NCBI GenBank assembly: GCA_025618425.1
Contig: CM046850.1
Location: 12,560,971 to 12,624,970, forward strand
Length of the DNA: 64,000 bases
Direction: 5' to 3'
From: Heliocidaris tuberculata
Taxonomy: Eukaryota; Echinodermata; Echinoidea; Camarodonta; Echinometridae
Positions 34,598-47,120 of this stretch are shown here, piece by piece. Position numbers and translations under genes: made by a program. Every line of letters starts with the position of its first letter. The stretch's first letter is position 1. Below the pieces are notes generated by a model. It saw only the letters and a program-made list of their open reading frames with translations. It did no database searches and was not told the DNA's origin.

Positions 34598-35140
34598 AGG
34601 GGAAGTCCACATTGGTATTTAGTTGATTTTTGATAAGATAAAAAGAAAACATGAGAGAAACTTATTAGTGAAAGTTTGAGCAAAATTCAATAAGAAATAA
34701 GAAAGTTATGAATTTATGAAGTTGTAATCAATCAAACACAAATTGGCAACTCTGTGACGTATCTTGCATGCGAGGTCTTCTCTCTCTTGCTCTGTACAGT
34801 AAAATTTTATAAATTGTCATTTTCTGAGTTGTTGATGAAAGAATAAATTTGTTTCACATATGTTTTGTGTAAAAACATATGTGCAATGATGGTATCTAGT
34901 ATGACTGAATATTTTCTTTAGAGAAAATGGAAATTTATTATACACTGGCAAATGAGAGGGGCTCGCAAGATACGTCAAGGAGTTCAAGGAGTTGTCAGTT
35001 TGCGTTTGATTGATTACAACTTCAAAATTCATAACTTTATTATTTCTTGTCCGGTTTTGCTCAAACTTCCATTGATCTGTTTTTTAAATATTTTTTCTGC
35101 TTCTTTTAAAACCAACCAGATATCAGGGTGGACTTCCCCT
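34598..35140. mobile_element. TTAA foldback MITE, AGGGGAAGTCCAC ends
   Basis: AGGGGAAGTCCACATTGG at 34598 is mirrored by GGTGGACTTCCCCT ending at 35140. TTAA flanks both (34594-34597 and 35141-35144). TTGTAATCAATCAAAC and its complement match deep in the arms. Same architecture as the element at 2198-2765. Confidence 0.85.
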
Positions 35141-35144
35141 TTAA

Positions 35145-37420
35145 CAAGTTTTCAGATTTAGATTCTATTTCATTTCATTATCATTTTTCATAGTATATAA
35201 AACAATAACTACTGTGCAATTAACAATATGAAATAATTGAAAACGAAACTAAGTGCAGAAACATTTTCGATAACAATGAAGACTACATTAAAGTAATTAT
35301 ATGAAAACTTTCAGAATGAAAACAGAGACAAGTAAAGAAGCAGAGCTTGCAGAAGCGCTGGTCCCTGACAAAAGTTAAATTATAGTTTATGCAATACATA
35401 AAAATTATACTGGGTAATCATGCATAACATTCAACAACAAAAAAAGGGGAAAGAAAGAAGAATAAAAAGGGGAAAGGTTAGAAAAGGAAGAAATAAACGG
35501 TGGAGGAAAAAGAAGACAGATAGAGAAAAAAAGACATATACATGGCCATGGAAAGCAAACAAGTCATTAACAAAACAAAACAAAAACAAACATAACAAAA
35601 CACACTTTTTATCAAAGATATGAAAGATATTGTAAAAAAAAAAAATAATAAAAAAAGAGGTAAAGATTTAAAGGAGTAAACTTTACAAAAGACGGAATAA
35701 GAAGGAGCATATGACAGGTGGGGAGGATTAAGAAGGCAGGATGGGAAAGGGGCATGATCTGGAAGGTTCTATTTAATCTATAGATTTTACTACAGGTAAA
35801 CAAAAACATCAATGAGGGGTCAATGTCCATAAAAAACAATTAGCGATTTTTTTTTTTCAATTTACATTTGAGTGTTACTTTTACTCAAACTTTTACTGTC
35901 TCGTATATCCAAAGGGAGTGAATTCCAAAATTTAGGAGCAGCAAATATAAAAGTATTCTGTGTTAATGTGGTACGAGGTCTTGGCAAGTGATACAGATTG
36001 ATTTGTCTAGGGGGATAACGATGGATTCATTATTTACTGTAAGTATAATTGAAGACAGTGCATGGGCAATTCGCGATTATAATACTGAAACATAAGTACG
36101 AGAAGATTGAGTCGATAAATATCATAAATTTTCATTACATTATTAGACTAAAACAGACCATCATTGTGGAGGCGATAATTAACATTACTAATAATATATT
36201 TCAGAAAGCCACCATCAGCCAAACCTCCCCCATTCCCTATATATTGAATTAGGGACTTAAGATAATAGGCTACAATAAGATTTTATTAAAATCCCAAAAT
36301 CATGAAAAATATCTAACAAACACGTTTTATTTCATGTCTCTTTAGATTTAAATGTATGGATGGGCATATCAAACTTTTCTCTAGTTTTTTAATAATTATA
36401 GAGTCCAAGAGTCCGTATCAATATAGTCTTTAAAAATAATATTACAAAATATATGTAAGTGAGATCTCGGGTTGTCCGTGAAGACTAGCAATGTGTTGCA
36501 ATGTTTCACAAAAAGTTTCTTGAAACGCTTATACAATGACTTAATTTGAACCGTAAAACAGAATTTGGTAGATTCAGATTCTTCTATCTGTCTATTGTTA
36601 GTTACATTTGGGCAAGGATAAGTAAAGGTTCATGTTATACATGTAGTAAATATTTCAAAATTGTCGTGTGTTATTTATGACTTCGACGACCGTTACATGA
36701 TAAAGGTGATTTCGAGTCAGCTGTGAATTGTAAATGTGAAAGGTATTTTAGACAAAATTAATGTGGGATGAATGGTCGGATCAAAATATTATTGTAGATG
36801 TCAGTTGGGTTGGTTGATATACAAACAGAATTGCAGTGAGGTGAATAGAAATCGTTTATGTACCAAATATAGCATATTTAATAAAGAATGTGTTTTGAAA
36901 ATTATTTGATAAAATTAGCTTTTGTAGGTAGAACTTCTCTTTGTAAGTTTCGTTGTGGAAATAATATACCTATACAATAATATACCTATACTGATCTAAT
37001 GGTCGTTATTTGCATGACCATGCTCTACAATGTTGTAATTTGTGTTACATGCAGGAACAGGGAGACGAATTTCATTATAATTTTATGTTCAAATGTCCTG
37101 CTTTTGATAGTATCTGGAAAGTTTTTATTAAGTCACGACGACCTAATGTTGAAAAAAATGTATAACTTGTTTAACACGAAAATTAAGAATTAGAGAATCT
37201 CTCACGGATTTGTAAAATCATTATTTCTAGGTTTTAATGTTTCATAATGTAATAAAGGAAAAATTATATATTTTATGGTTATTAGGCTGTCATTGCACGT
37301 GGATTGAATGTTAAAGATACGCAGCTGATAACCAATGCATACTGTAATTCCATACATATTTAAACAAACATTTTTCAGTCATATACATATTTATAATCTA
37401 TTCTTTATTTTCTCCATCAC

Positions 37421-37459
<39 letters not shown>

Positions 37460-38050
37460 CTTGTTCATGCCAAATATTGCCTTATACACCTTGTTTGAAT
37501 ACGATTGTATTTATTTCATGTCCCCACGAGGGGCCCCCGTTCAAGTCATCATTGTCATTTTTTGTTAATATTAATATCGTATACTGGATCGCGAGATACG
37601 GAAACCTTGAACTCAGAACTTTGAACAGTTCAGGCAGCGATAGCATCTGTGCATGAGTAGGACTTTGATGTCGGAAAATCTGTCAGAATACGAAGATAAT
37701 ACATGTATGAACAAAAATGAGATGCCGCGAGCGATGGTGGTATTTCTACTTAGTTTCTGTATACGTTTGATCTGTTTGCCTGGAAATCATGTATATTAAT
37801 TAGTCAATTTTATTTTTTAAAATATTTTATCTTGTCACAGGTGTCAAGGCATATTAAACTATTATTATATATTATTTTCACAGAATAACAGTAAAGGGGT
37901 GTTCTTTTGTCTACCAGAACCATTGTGAAGGGTAGAATGAGGGGTTGTTTATTTTGTCCACTCTCTTTTCTGTCATGTTCATACTGATAAAAGAGTGATA
38001 TCGTTTCAAAAGTGATTGCAAAATGTAAAGCGCAAGCAATGCTTATGAGT
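35145..38050. other. Intergenic AT-rich DNA, no gene recognised
   Basis: Includes A-rich tracts near 35440-35650 and a (TA)n run at about 37429-37455. No protein-like frame. Confidence 0.45.
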
Positions 38051-38051
38051 T

Positions 38052-38689
38052 CAGGGGCGTCGCTACATTTTGAAATGCTGAACCCTAATCTCCCCCCTCC
38101 CACAAATAATAATAAAAGAAAATCGCAGATGTAGAGATCTTGATCATATGGGACAATTTTCGCAAGGGAGGCTTACGCCTTTTGCCCAAATATCAACTTT
38201 CCAATTTCTAATTTTTTGCGAGCGAGCAACCAAATTTTTAACAACTTTCGTAGTGAAAATGTACAGAAGTTACAGAATTATCCGGGAACCTCGCTGCCCA
38301 AATATGAAGAAGTGGTTGCCCGAATATCGGAACTTTTAAAATCCTCGGGGGGGGGGGGGGGGAGGAGGATGTAGCCCATTACCGAAGGGGAACGCCTTCT
38401 GCCCGAATATTACCGTTCTAGTGTTCTTGCGAGCGAGTCAAGCGAGCGAGCAAAAATTTGGCCAGTTTTTTCCTTCTTTTTCTTTCCTTTCCTTTTCTCC
38501 TTTTCTTTGTTTTTGTTTTCATTTCCGTTCCCTTTTCTTTTTTCTTTTCTTTTTTATTCTCCTTTCTCTTTTCTCCTTTTCTCTTTCCTCTTCCCTCTCC
38601 TTCCCCCTCCTTTTTTTTTTTTGCCGACAGGAATTTTTAGTTTGGGGGGGGGGGGGTGACACCCCACACCTGCTCTAGCGATGCCCCTG
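38052..38689. mobile_element. hAT-like element with exact 8-bp TSD TATGAGTT
   Basis: CAGGGGCGTCGCTA at 38052 and TAGCGATGCCCCTG ending at 38689 are inverted repeats with one mismatch. TATGAGTT lies directly outside both ends (38044-38051 and 38690-38697), the hAT signature. The interior has a 16-nt G run, repeated GAGCGAGC blocks, a TTTC-rich tract and no transposase frame. Confidence 0.9.
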
Positions 38690-39388
38690 TATGAGTTAAT
38701 TCGCAGAACTGATTAGCGCAGATACTGACCCAATTTCTTACGTGTCATACGGTATGGATAAAATATACATGTACTCGCTGACCTCCGTCTGCTGCTGAGT
38801 AGACTACAAAATCGCTCACAACAAGTATGTATAACAGGGAATACGTATAGTTTTTTATGGAGTAGGAGTGGTGAAGCGTGGATCTCGAATTGAGAATGAT
38901 TTTCGAAAAAAGAAATTTATTTTCTGTTGTAAATATCATTCTTCAAGCAGTAGTTCAGCCTTTTGTAGTTTCCTATGCCTAACAGCATGTGGGTTATCTC
39001 CGTCATGTTTGCAAAAAAATGTTGAAAAAAAAAAGCCATGCAGCAAATCAATAATGAATATCAGCCTTCCCATGATGCACGTATGCAATCACCCCAAGGC
39101 AGATTCACAATATTGTCAAAAGAAGGAAAAAGGTGTTTGAAATCGTCCAAGATACTTATAGTGAAATAGTGCGTACAATTTTGCTATTCAAGCTAAATGG
39201 CGTTGCCGATTAAAAAAAAATCCTTAGTATGTGATGGACTCGTTTATACAGTGGCAAGAATGACGTGCTAACAGCTTAAATTACTAATTACTTGTTATAT
39301 AATTTATTCAAATTCTATTGGATTACAGTTTATAACATTATTATAGAAGGAATATATTTCACAACACAGTTGATATACATGTACTATA

Positions 39389-39987
39389 GGTGCTAAGATA
39401 AACCGTGGGCACTTTTGATCGTTAATAACTCAAAATTTATACCTCCTATCAGACTAAGTTTTTTACGCTGTTAAGTTAATGAATAAAAAAATTATTGGGA
39501 GCAAGTTTAATGACATTTCTCTGAATATTTTTCTTAAGATATTGCTCTGAATATTTAATCAGATTTTTCACTTTTTGAAAAATCAAGGCCACAAAATCTG
39601 TGTGTATCAGTAATTAATTCAGGACACCACTGCCATTGTGCTTTGCAGCTCTCATTCCTGCCAACCTTTTGTTGCCCACTGTCATTAATGATTCATGACT
39701 CTGGCTTAAAAAGGTGTTCTAGAATTTCAGCTGCAATGCACAAGGGCAATTGTTGTATTTTGAATTAATTACTGATACACACAGATTTTCGGCCTTGACT
39801 TTTTAAAAAGTGAAAAATCTAATTAAATATTCACAGCATATTTTTAAGATAAGTATTCAGACATGAAACTTTCCCCAAATAAATTTTACATCCTTCAACT
39901 CTACAATGTAAAAACCTCAGTCTGATATGATTTATAATTTTTTAGTTATTAACGATTATTAGTGTCCACCATTTTTTTTTTAACACC
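39389..39987. mobile_element. Foldback element with GGTGyTAA ends and TA flanks
   Basis: Arms of about 250 bp are inverted copies with visible divergence. They share CGTTAATAACT near the ends and GATTTTTCACTTTTT and CTGTGTGTATCAGTAATTAA near the centre. A partial second copy of the right arm plus its flank lies at 40297-40457. Confidence 0.75.
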
Positions 39988-40296
39988 TAGTATAAACAGA
40001 TTATATTCCGGAACTGTACACGTCTGACCAAACTTTACTTAACAGTATACATGTATTTCAGTATAGCACAGAATGATTACCAAACGGTAGAAAACTGACG
40101 TTACATTATCTAATTTTGGTTGTACGCGACATTATAAAATATTCAGCAAACAAATGACAATACAGCCGATAGCATTCTACCATTTCTCAATTCCATAATA
40201 CATGTAGATGCTTATTCCATAAAATATATACACGTATCTATATACGTGTATATATAGGCTGCTACAAATATTATTCAAGGTAAAAGAGAAATTTAC

Positions 40297-40457
40297 ATGA
40301 AAATTGCTCCCAATAAATTTTACATCCTTCAAGTTTACAACGTAAAAACCTCAGTCTGATATGATTTTTTTTTTTTTTTAGTTTTAACGATCATTAGTGT
40401 CCACTGTTTTTTTTTTTAACACGGAGTATAAACAGATTATATTCCGGAACTGCACAT
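40297..40457. repeat. Partial duplicate of 39876-40018
   Basis: Repeats the right arm of the preceding element (AATAAATTTTACATCCTTCA, AAAAACCTCAGTCTGATATG) and also about 30 bp of what lies beyond it (AGTATAAACAGATTATATTC). Confidence 0.8.
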
Positions 40458-40796
40458 TATCTTACCAAAAACAAAAACACATGTTTGTGATAGAAATGGG
40501 CTAACGTTCGAGAAAAATGATTCAAAACTACATGTGATCAGACAGTATGAGGGACAAAAGATGATGGGAAAAGAGAGAAAGAGTAAGAGAGACAAATTTG
40601 GGCACAAAGAGAAGCATATATAAGGACGGAAGAATGAAAAAACAAAAGCTATAATATCGCACATTCAAAGCAGTATCCGAATAATAGACAGGGGCCGAGC
40701 GGAATCATCCTCACAAAACGCCGGAGTTGGAATGTATCTATGTAGCCCCGTTTGCCAGCACCCCCTACAGCACCCCCAGCATCCTCAGCCTTCTAG

Positions 40797-40945
40797 ACAG
40801 TGGCGGATCCAGGGGGGGGGGGCGGCGGGGGCCCGGGCCCCCTCCCCTGGGACCAAAAAGGGGCCCAAAAATGCTGAGGACCTTTTTTTTTTTGCTTGTC
40901 AGAGATTTTTTGAGTGAAAAAGGGGCCCAAAACTGCATCAAGAAA
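40797..40945. repeat. GTGGCGGATCCAGGGG-type repeat terminus
   Basis: AGTGGCGGATCCAGG is followed by a G run and GGGGCCC blocks that recur at 40860 and 40921. It resembles a transposon end, but the other end was not found. Confidence 0.4.
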
Positions 40946-41399
40946 TTCAAGATGCACAATGAAAAACATATATTTCACCAAATCTCCATGAATACTGTTT
41001 TTATATTGAGGTTATAGTATCTAAAACAAGATACAAGTGTATCAAAAAAAAATCTTTGGTTAGTTTCTTACCCATGTAAGATTTTTAATATTTAGATTTT
41101 CTACTCATACCAACAACAAAAAACAAAATTAGACGATGATAAACTGGTCCATGAATTTGCAGACGCCTCTTTGAAGAACTGAAAACGATAACTGCTGTCC
41201 CTGTTGTTATTGTGCTTTTCAGTCTTTATGTCGACGGTTGTTCCAATTAAGACTGTTTCCAATGACCAACTTATATTTTATGTGGGGGATGTCATTTTTG
41301 TGAAATAGTTCCTGGTTATACCATTTCCATCTAGCATTTTATTAACGCGTGATCAACGGCTACTATGCTACGGCGACAATGCCAACGGCTCTGGGTTCT

Positions 41400-41580
41400 G
41401 GGTCCAATACATGTACATAGGGTTAGGAAGAGGGTTAAAGTTGCAATAAGATTTTAAGTTTGGTTTAGAGTCGGGGGTTATTTAGGGTTAAGTAGATTGT
41501 TTGGTCCAAGGTTGAGGTTCAGAATTCGGTTAGTGTAGAGTATTGGCCTCGGAGCAATTGCCTGAGCCTGTGTTGTACAG
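41400..41580 (+). repeat. Copy of the GGGTTAGG / CCAAGGTTGAGG dispersed repeat
   Basis: AGGGTTAGGAAGAGGGTTAAAG, then TTTGGTCCAAGGTTGAGGTT, CAGAATTCGGTTAGTGTAGA and GAGCCTGTGTTGTACAG. It is the longest of the four copies and ends just left of the SLC16-like stop codon. Confidence 0.65.
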
Positions 41581-41592
41581 TGATGAAACATA

Positions 41593-44500
41593 TCAAACTT
41601 CAGATTCCCAGGAATTCTTGTCTAGATCCAACTTGTCATCTCCGTCGACATGTCCATTCAGCGCAACGATCTCTATGTCTTTACCGGGTTTCGAATCTTC
41701 ATTCCACTGAACTTTACTGTCCTTTCTCCTCAACCGCTCGACCTCATCACCTTCAAACTGCTCAGTATTCCTCTTTTTGTTTTGGAGAGCGAGTGCGGTT
41801 GATCGTCGCTGATGGCGTTCTTCAAGTTCCTTCAGTTTTCGAAAGAAGAGGAGAGAGAAGGATGACCCGGCCAACAATGCCCCAAACAAGAAGAAAGATA
41901 AGTCAAAGCTCTTTGTCCGGTCATATATCCAACCTGAAAATGAGATCGTTCAGGTCGGTTATAACCTTTTCACAGAACAACGTGTTTACATTATATGACA
42001 TATTATCAAAATGTTTTTTTTTATGGCAGGAAATGAGAGGAGAGAGAGAGAGAGAGTAGCTCATTTTATCTACAGTTATCAAATCAATTGTTTGATAAAG
42101 TTTCTTTAATAAGTGTTGTACGGACCTTTGTTTTCCTAGGTGATTGTTCTAATTCGTTCTTAATTTTCCCCATTAGTCGTAACTTCTTCTTCTTTTTTCC
42201 CCCAGTGTAATGAATAATGAACAATGTACATTAATTTGCAGGTTTTTGCTCTCCTCCAACTGAAAATCTTGCTGCCATTATAGGCTAGACATATTTAAAT
42301 TCAAAATATTTTATTAAATTCTAACACACCTAACAATGGGGTTGAGCTAGAATGTCCTAAACTAAAAAAGAGAGAAGAGTTTTCTCTCTGCTTTGTGGAT
42401 AAAACTATACCCCAAAACTTACCTCCTAGGACTGGTCCAACAAGACATCCCGTTCCTGTAAAGACCATTAGGACCCCAAAAGCTCGCCCTAGTTTTGCGA
42501 CACCGACGACTTCCTTGAGTACAATGGCTACCGTACAGATATCAATGCCGCTGAAAGTACCAACCGACAATGCTACGACAATAAACCAACTATACGACGT
42601 CGGGACTCGAAGCAACATGGTCGAGATGCCCCAACCAAAGATGGCAATACCGAACAACTTGGTGACGTTTATCAGTTTCCTGCCGAGGATGAAAGCCGAG
42701 ACTATCTTTCCGATCAGATTTCCTATCCCGAAGAAAGACATCAAGAAAGACGCTGCTTGTTTGCTGATCCCTTTGTCCACCACACTCAGTACAAAATGTG
42801 TCATGATAGCAGACATGCAGAGTCCAACAAAGAATGTCACGAAGACAATTAGAGTAAAGCGGTAATTCTTGAGTAGGAGCGAGGCTCCAGTGACCCCTCC
42901 CAAACTCTGCAGTCGAGATTGCCGTCTTTTGTTCAATCTCTGGTACTCATCACCTCGTGACTGACCCGTGTTGTCTGTCATGTGATTTTTTTGTGACGTG
43001 TCTTGGTCCGAATCCACCTCCCCGTGGTCGTCCCGTTGTTCGTCACCCTCATCGTCACTCCCTTCAAACTGAGTCATGGCATCCTTCTTCCGTATTGCCT
43101 CGTCACCCACCCTCTCTTCTGGTGGCATCCGATCTCGCTCATCATCCTCGCGAGGGAAACTCGACACGGGGCGGAGCAACATGCCACACACCAGAGTATT
43201 CCCTACCAAACCAGCGAGAACAAGGTAAGCTCCTTTCCAACCGTATTTAGATATCAGGTACTGGGTCAAAGGGGGGAGCAGTACTATGCCGACGGCTGAA
43301 CCGGCACTGGCTATACTCTGGGCAATACTGTAGTACTTTGTGAAGTATTCAGCGATGCAAACTGTTATGGCGTTTAGTGTAGAGCCGTAACCAACACCTG
43401 CAATTACCATGAAAACAATTCAACTGAGCATTAGGTTTCTAAATATTTTTTCGCTACTACTACATGTACATGCAATATATTTTACAGTCATTACTGGAGG
43501 GAGAGATCCTTTTTTTTTTACTGAGACAACAACTTTTATTTCGAAGAAAATCAACTGAGTAAGTTCTGTAAAGATCATATGAATGTCTCTAAAAATAATT
43601 GTAAATCTATCGAGACATTCTATCTATAATATTCATAAAGTAATCAGCATTGTCTGTGGCCGAACATCGATATGCCTTATTATGAATGCAATCTGATTTG
43701 CGAAGAAATCGCAAAATGGTATTAATTATAATAAAAAAAATACAATCGCCCTGATGGTGGTTCTGAATAATGATATGAATGCTAAAAATAAACATTTGGT
43801 GCACCGTGAGCCTTCTGGTTAAATCGGCTTTCAATCGTAGACAATTACAAGACAGGTCTGACGTCACTACGATTCGGAGGCGATTTGGCTTTTAGTCCTA
43901 CAAGAAGACCTGCAATACCCAGGAATTTTGATTTTACTATTTATTTTCAGAACCTCGAACACCGAGATTTTATACATTTGAATATTGATACCAAATGCTA
44001 TTGCAAAGACTTCCATAATCGGATCGCAGTCAGGTCGCATAGTGCGCTATGGGTTTCATGGACTATGAAAGAGCTCACCTGCTAGAAGACCTGCAGTCAC
44101 GTACAAGACCCATGGTGAGGGCGCTACACTACTCAGAATAAGCCCGACGGTGCTGACTGTGCCACTGATGATTACAATAGCACGAGCTCCCAGCTTGTGA
44201 ATCGCTGCCCCAGAAATTGCCCCTGCAAGAACACAATGGTTAAATTTGTGATTAGATTTTCAAATAAACGTTTAACTATACTTGTGTTTAAAAGAAAGTC
44301 ATCATCATTATTATCATCATCACTTATTAGTGATATGTCTAAAGACAGGTTTAGTGACCCAATCATCTTCTCTAACATTACTTAAAAGAAAAATAATAAT
44401 CATGATAATAATAAAGTAGAACCTTCCTTAGTTAGTATAATTTTAGTATAATTCTCTCCGTTGGAAACGTGAGACCGGGACTTAACTGCGCAACATTATT

Positions 44501-45028
44501 TATGGGGTCTCATTTCTAAAAACCAATAGTTTGTCCACTCCTCCATCTTTGAAAGTTTCAATCAAAATAAACTCAACTCTTTCGGATATAAACAACAAAA
44601 AGCCTCTCCACCGTTTGGTAAGTTATAGAAGGGATACACCTAGAAGGTGTAACCATCCCCTCTCACTCTTAAACATTTAAAATTAATCGCAACTGTGTAC
44701 TCAAAAGATATGAGATTGTAATTAGCTTTTCGTTAGACGACTTGCGATCAATTTGGACCAATCGCAAATCTTTATACGACAGTGCCCTGGTAAATAAATG
44801 AAGAAAAAAAAATTAATAACCTGCAAAATGGTATGCTCCCATCTGTATGCTTAGAACAGTGCTGAGCTCTGCTGTAGAAGCTTGAAAGTAGTGTTGCCAG
44901 TGGACTATAAACACTCCAGTGCAGTTGGAAATGCCGTCAACGAAGAGAAGACACAGATGAGCCCCGAAAAGGATTAGCCACCTCCATTGAGTAAGGGACG
45001 GTCGTGAGAGTCCACATTTTGAAGCCAT
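41593..45028 (-). CDS. Monocarboxylate-transporter-like protein (SLC16/MFS), four exons, complete
   Basis: A 12-helix major-facilitator carrier, probably in the plasma membrane, moving monocarboxylates or related solutes; the substrate is unknown. Exons, 5' to 3': 44821-45028, 44079-44222, 42423-43397, 41593-41933. All introns are phase 1 and GT-AG. The product is 555 residues. Exon 1 gives helix 1 and HYFQASTAELSTVLSIQMG. Exon 2 gives helices 2 and 3. Exon 3 starts GVGYGSTLNAITVCIAEYF and includes helices 4-6 (AQSIASAGSAVGIVLLPPL), a loop of about 85 residues that is strongly acidic (GSDDEGDEQRDDHGEVDSDQ), and helices 7-11. The last exon gives GWIYDRTKSFDLSFFLFGAL, the final helix, and a charged tail ending SEV. 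The usual DGGWGW motif before helix 1 is replaced by SLTQWRWL, so it is a divergent member. Residues of the proton-coupled subgroup were not assigned. Confidence 0.9.
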
Positions 45029-45190
45029 GATGGCACGGCTGTTTATTCAGAACTGATGAGTTTCATTGACTAAACAAGACTAATTAAGAAAGAGCATTAA
45101 ATATGGGTAAAACAATAAGAGATGGAAATGAGCATTACTGAGAGTAAATCAACACCAATGGGTGAAAGGGGGAGGGGGCGGCCGGGCTGC

Positions 45191-45504
45191 CCCTGCCGGA
45201 AAGAACACAGTGTCCCACAGTGTGTTCACAGTGTGAAACACAGTGTGAAATCATCTTCACACTGTTAAATTCGAGCGTTTTAACATTGTGAATCACACTG
45301 TCTTCACATTGTGAGCGAGTAAATTTACAATATGAAATCGAACATCACTATGTGAACACTCTGCGGTAAACCACAGTGTGGATGTGTCCACAGTGTGAAA
45401 TCATCTTTACACTATTAATTCGAGCGTTTTAACACTGTGAATCATATCTTCACAGAGTCGACTATGTGAACACACTGTGGAACACTGTGTTCTTTCCGGC
45501 AGGG
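45191..45504. mobile_element. Foldback MITE built of CACAGTGTG repeats
   Basis: A 40-bp inverted repeat with one mismatch bounds 314 bp: CCCTGCCGGAAAGAACACAG at the left, its complement at the right. Inside, CACAGTGTG, TTCACACTGT and ATTCGAGCGTTTTAACA recur in both orientations, including two near-identical halves. It lies 160 bp upstream of the SLC16-like start codon. No target duplication could be seen. Confidence 0.75.
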
Positions 45505-45706
45505 ATAGTCCAAACTTTCCCGCTATGATACTCTTTATTCACACTATAGGCCTGATGGGTTTCATTGAGTGAAAATGAAAAAAAAAAAGAAAATCATGAT
45601 CAAGGGAGCCATTAATGAGGATAAGTCATGCATCGCCATGGGGTGAAAGGATGCCTCGATAGTCCACACTTTACAATCACGTCTAACATGTCTAAAATAC
45701 AAAGTG

Positions 45707-46128
45707 AGAAAGCTTTGACATTTTAGCAAATTTTGATAGAAAGGTAACGGCTCGTACGGGGGGATAAGGAAGCAGGGATAACTAGAAGGAGAGATGGAGG
45801 GATAAAAAAGAGATAGAGGGAACGCAGGAAGAAAGAGGCCGTCTAATACATTTGGTTTAAATCTACGAGTACACATTTACGTTTCTTGATTTTTGTAGCT
45901 ATCCAGCAAGGACAATTTATATTTACGTTTAACAAGTGTTACATGTTGGGATTGATTTCAAAGCCGTGTCAAGTGGGTTCCACAGTTGGGGTCCAGTGTA
46001 TATGAATGTTTTTTGTAAAACAAGAAAAAAGTAACAGGGGTGGGCGCAGAATGGGTGGAGTTTCCACCCTTCGAAGCGCGAAAGCTTTGACGTTTTAACA
46101 AATTTTGAGAGAAAGGTAACGGCTCGTA
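45707..46128 (+). repeat. Pair of ~50-bp direct repeats
   Basis: AAAGCTTTGACATTTTAGCA to GGTAACGGCTCGTA (45707-45756) recurs at 46079-46128 with a few changes. Confidence 0.8.
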
Positions 46129-46234
46129 GCACCTTTTTAAAGGCTTTTTTCTCTCACTCCCCCCCCCCCCGCCTTTTCTCTCTTGCTTTTTTTTTTGGGG
46201 GGGGGGGACGACCGCCCCCACCGCCCCTGGCTAC

Positions 46235-47120
46235 GCACCTGTGTAGAATAGAGACTACATGGAAGAGATAAACAGTTAGGGGCAGACAAAGAGAGCGAGA
46301 GAGAGCGAGAGAAAGGTTATTTTGTCATATTATTTACTTATTTTTTACTACATGGAAATTAGTGTTATTCAAATATATAGGGGTGTCGCTGCGGGGAGGG
46401 TGGTTTACAGCACACCACCCTCTCCGCAATCAGAAAATTCTGTCGGCAAATTTGAATTTATTCAACCTTACGAGATTTATTGTCATCAATTCGGATATCT
46501 TTATGATTTCCTAAGTTGATAAATAGGCAAATAATTCCGATCAACTGTTGCCATGGCGGCTACATAGAGAGTCTCGACATCTTTGACTTGTGCGCATTTA
46601 TTCGGACCTCTTGCCCTTGCCAAATACATGTACAATAGAGTCTAGCTAGGCATGGCTGACATCTCCGGAGCAATTCAGTTTCAGTTTGTTTCATATTTCA
46701 CATTTACAGTGCTTTAACAGTGTCAGTATAAATGGTACAAACAATATAAATGGTACAAACAAGATAAATGGTACAAACGAACATGAAATATATTGTCAGA
46801 GAAAATAAAAGAAGGCGAGTACCTCATAATATATATAATACGTTTGCATGCGGTATTAATTGAAAAGACTGGGCTAGAATGACAGTGAATATCGAGGAGC
46901 CCATAAGGAGAAAGCTACGCTTGTGATCAGGCTCCAAAGAGTAATAAGATTTATAATATATAATAGTCTATTCACATTATTTGGATAAACAAGCATTTGC
47001 ATAAATAAGCATTTCCTCTACGCCGTGCAATTTCTGATGCATATACCGAAGTGCTGACATGATTTAGCATTTTTCTCAATATTTACCGATGGCTTAAAGC
47101 AACGCGCTACATAAAGGCAT
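46235..47120. other. Intergenic; short tandem repeat only
   Basis: Three units of ATAAATGGTACAAACAA-type sequence at 46728-46779. No gene recognised. Confidence 0.5.

Noticed and set aside
42395..42865. A 156-codon plus-strand open frame over the SLC16-like gene
   Set aside because: It is antisense to exon 3 of a clearly conserved protein; its translation resembles nothing.
45040..45660. Tandem duplication of the SLC16-like upstream region around the foldback element
   Set aside because: Only short blocks (GATGAGTTTCATTGA / GATGGGTTTCATTGA, GGGTGAAAGG) agree; too weak to claim.
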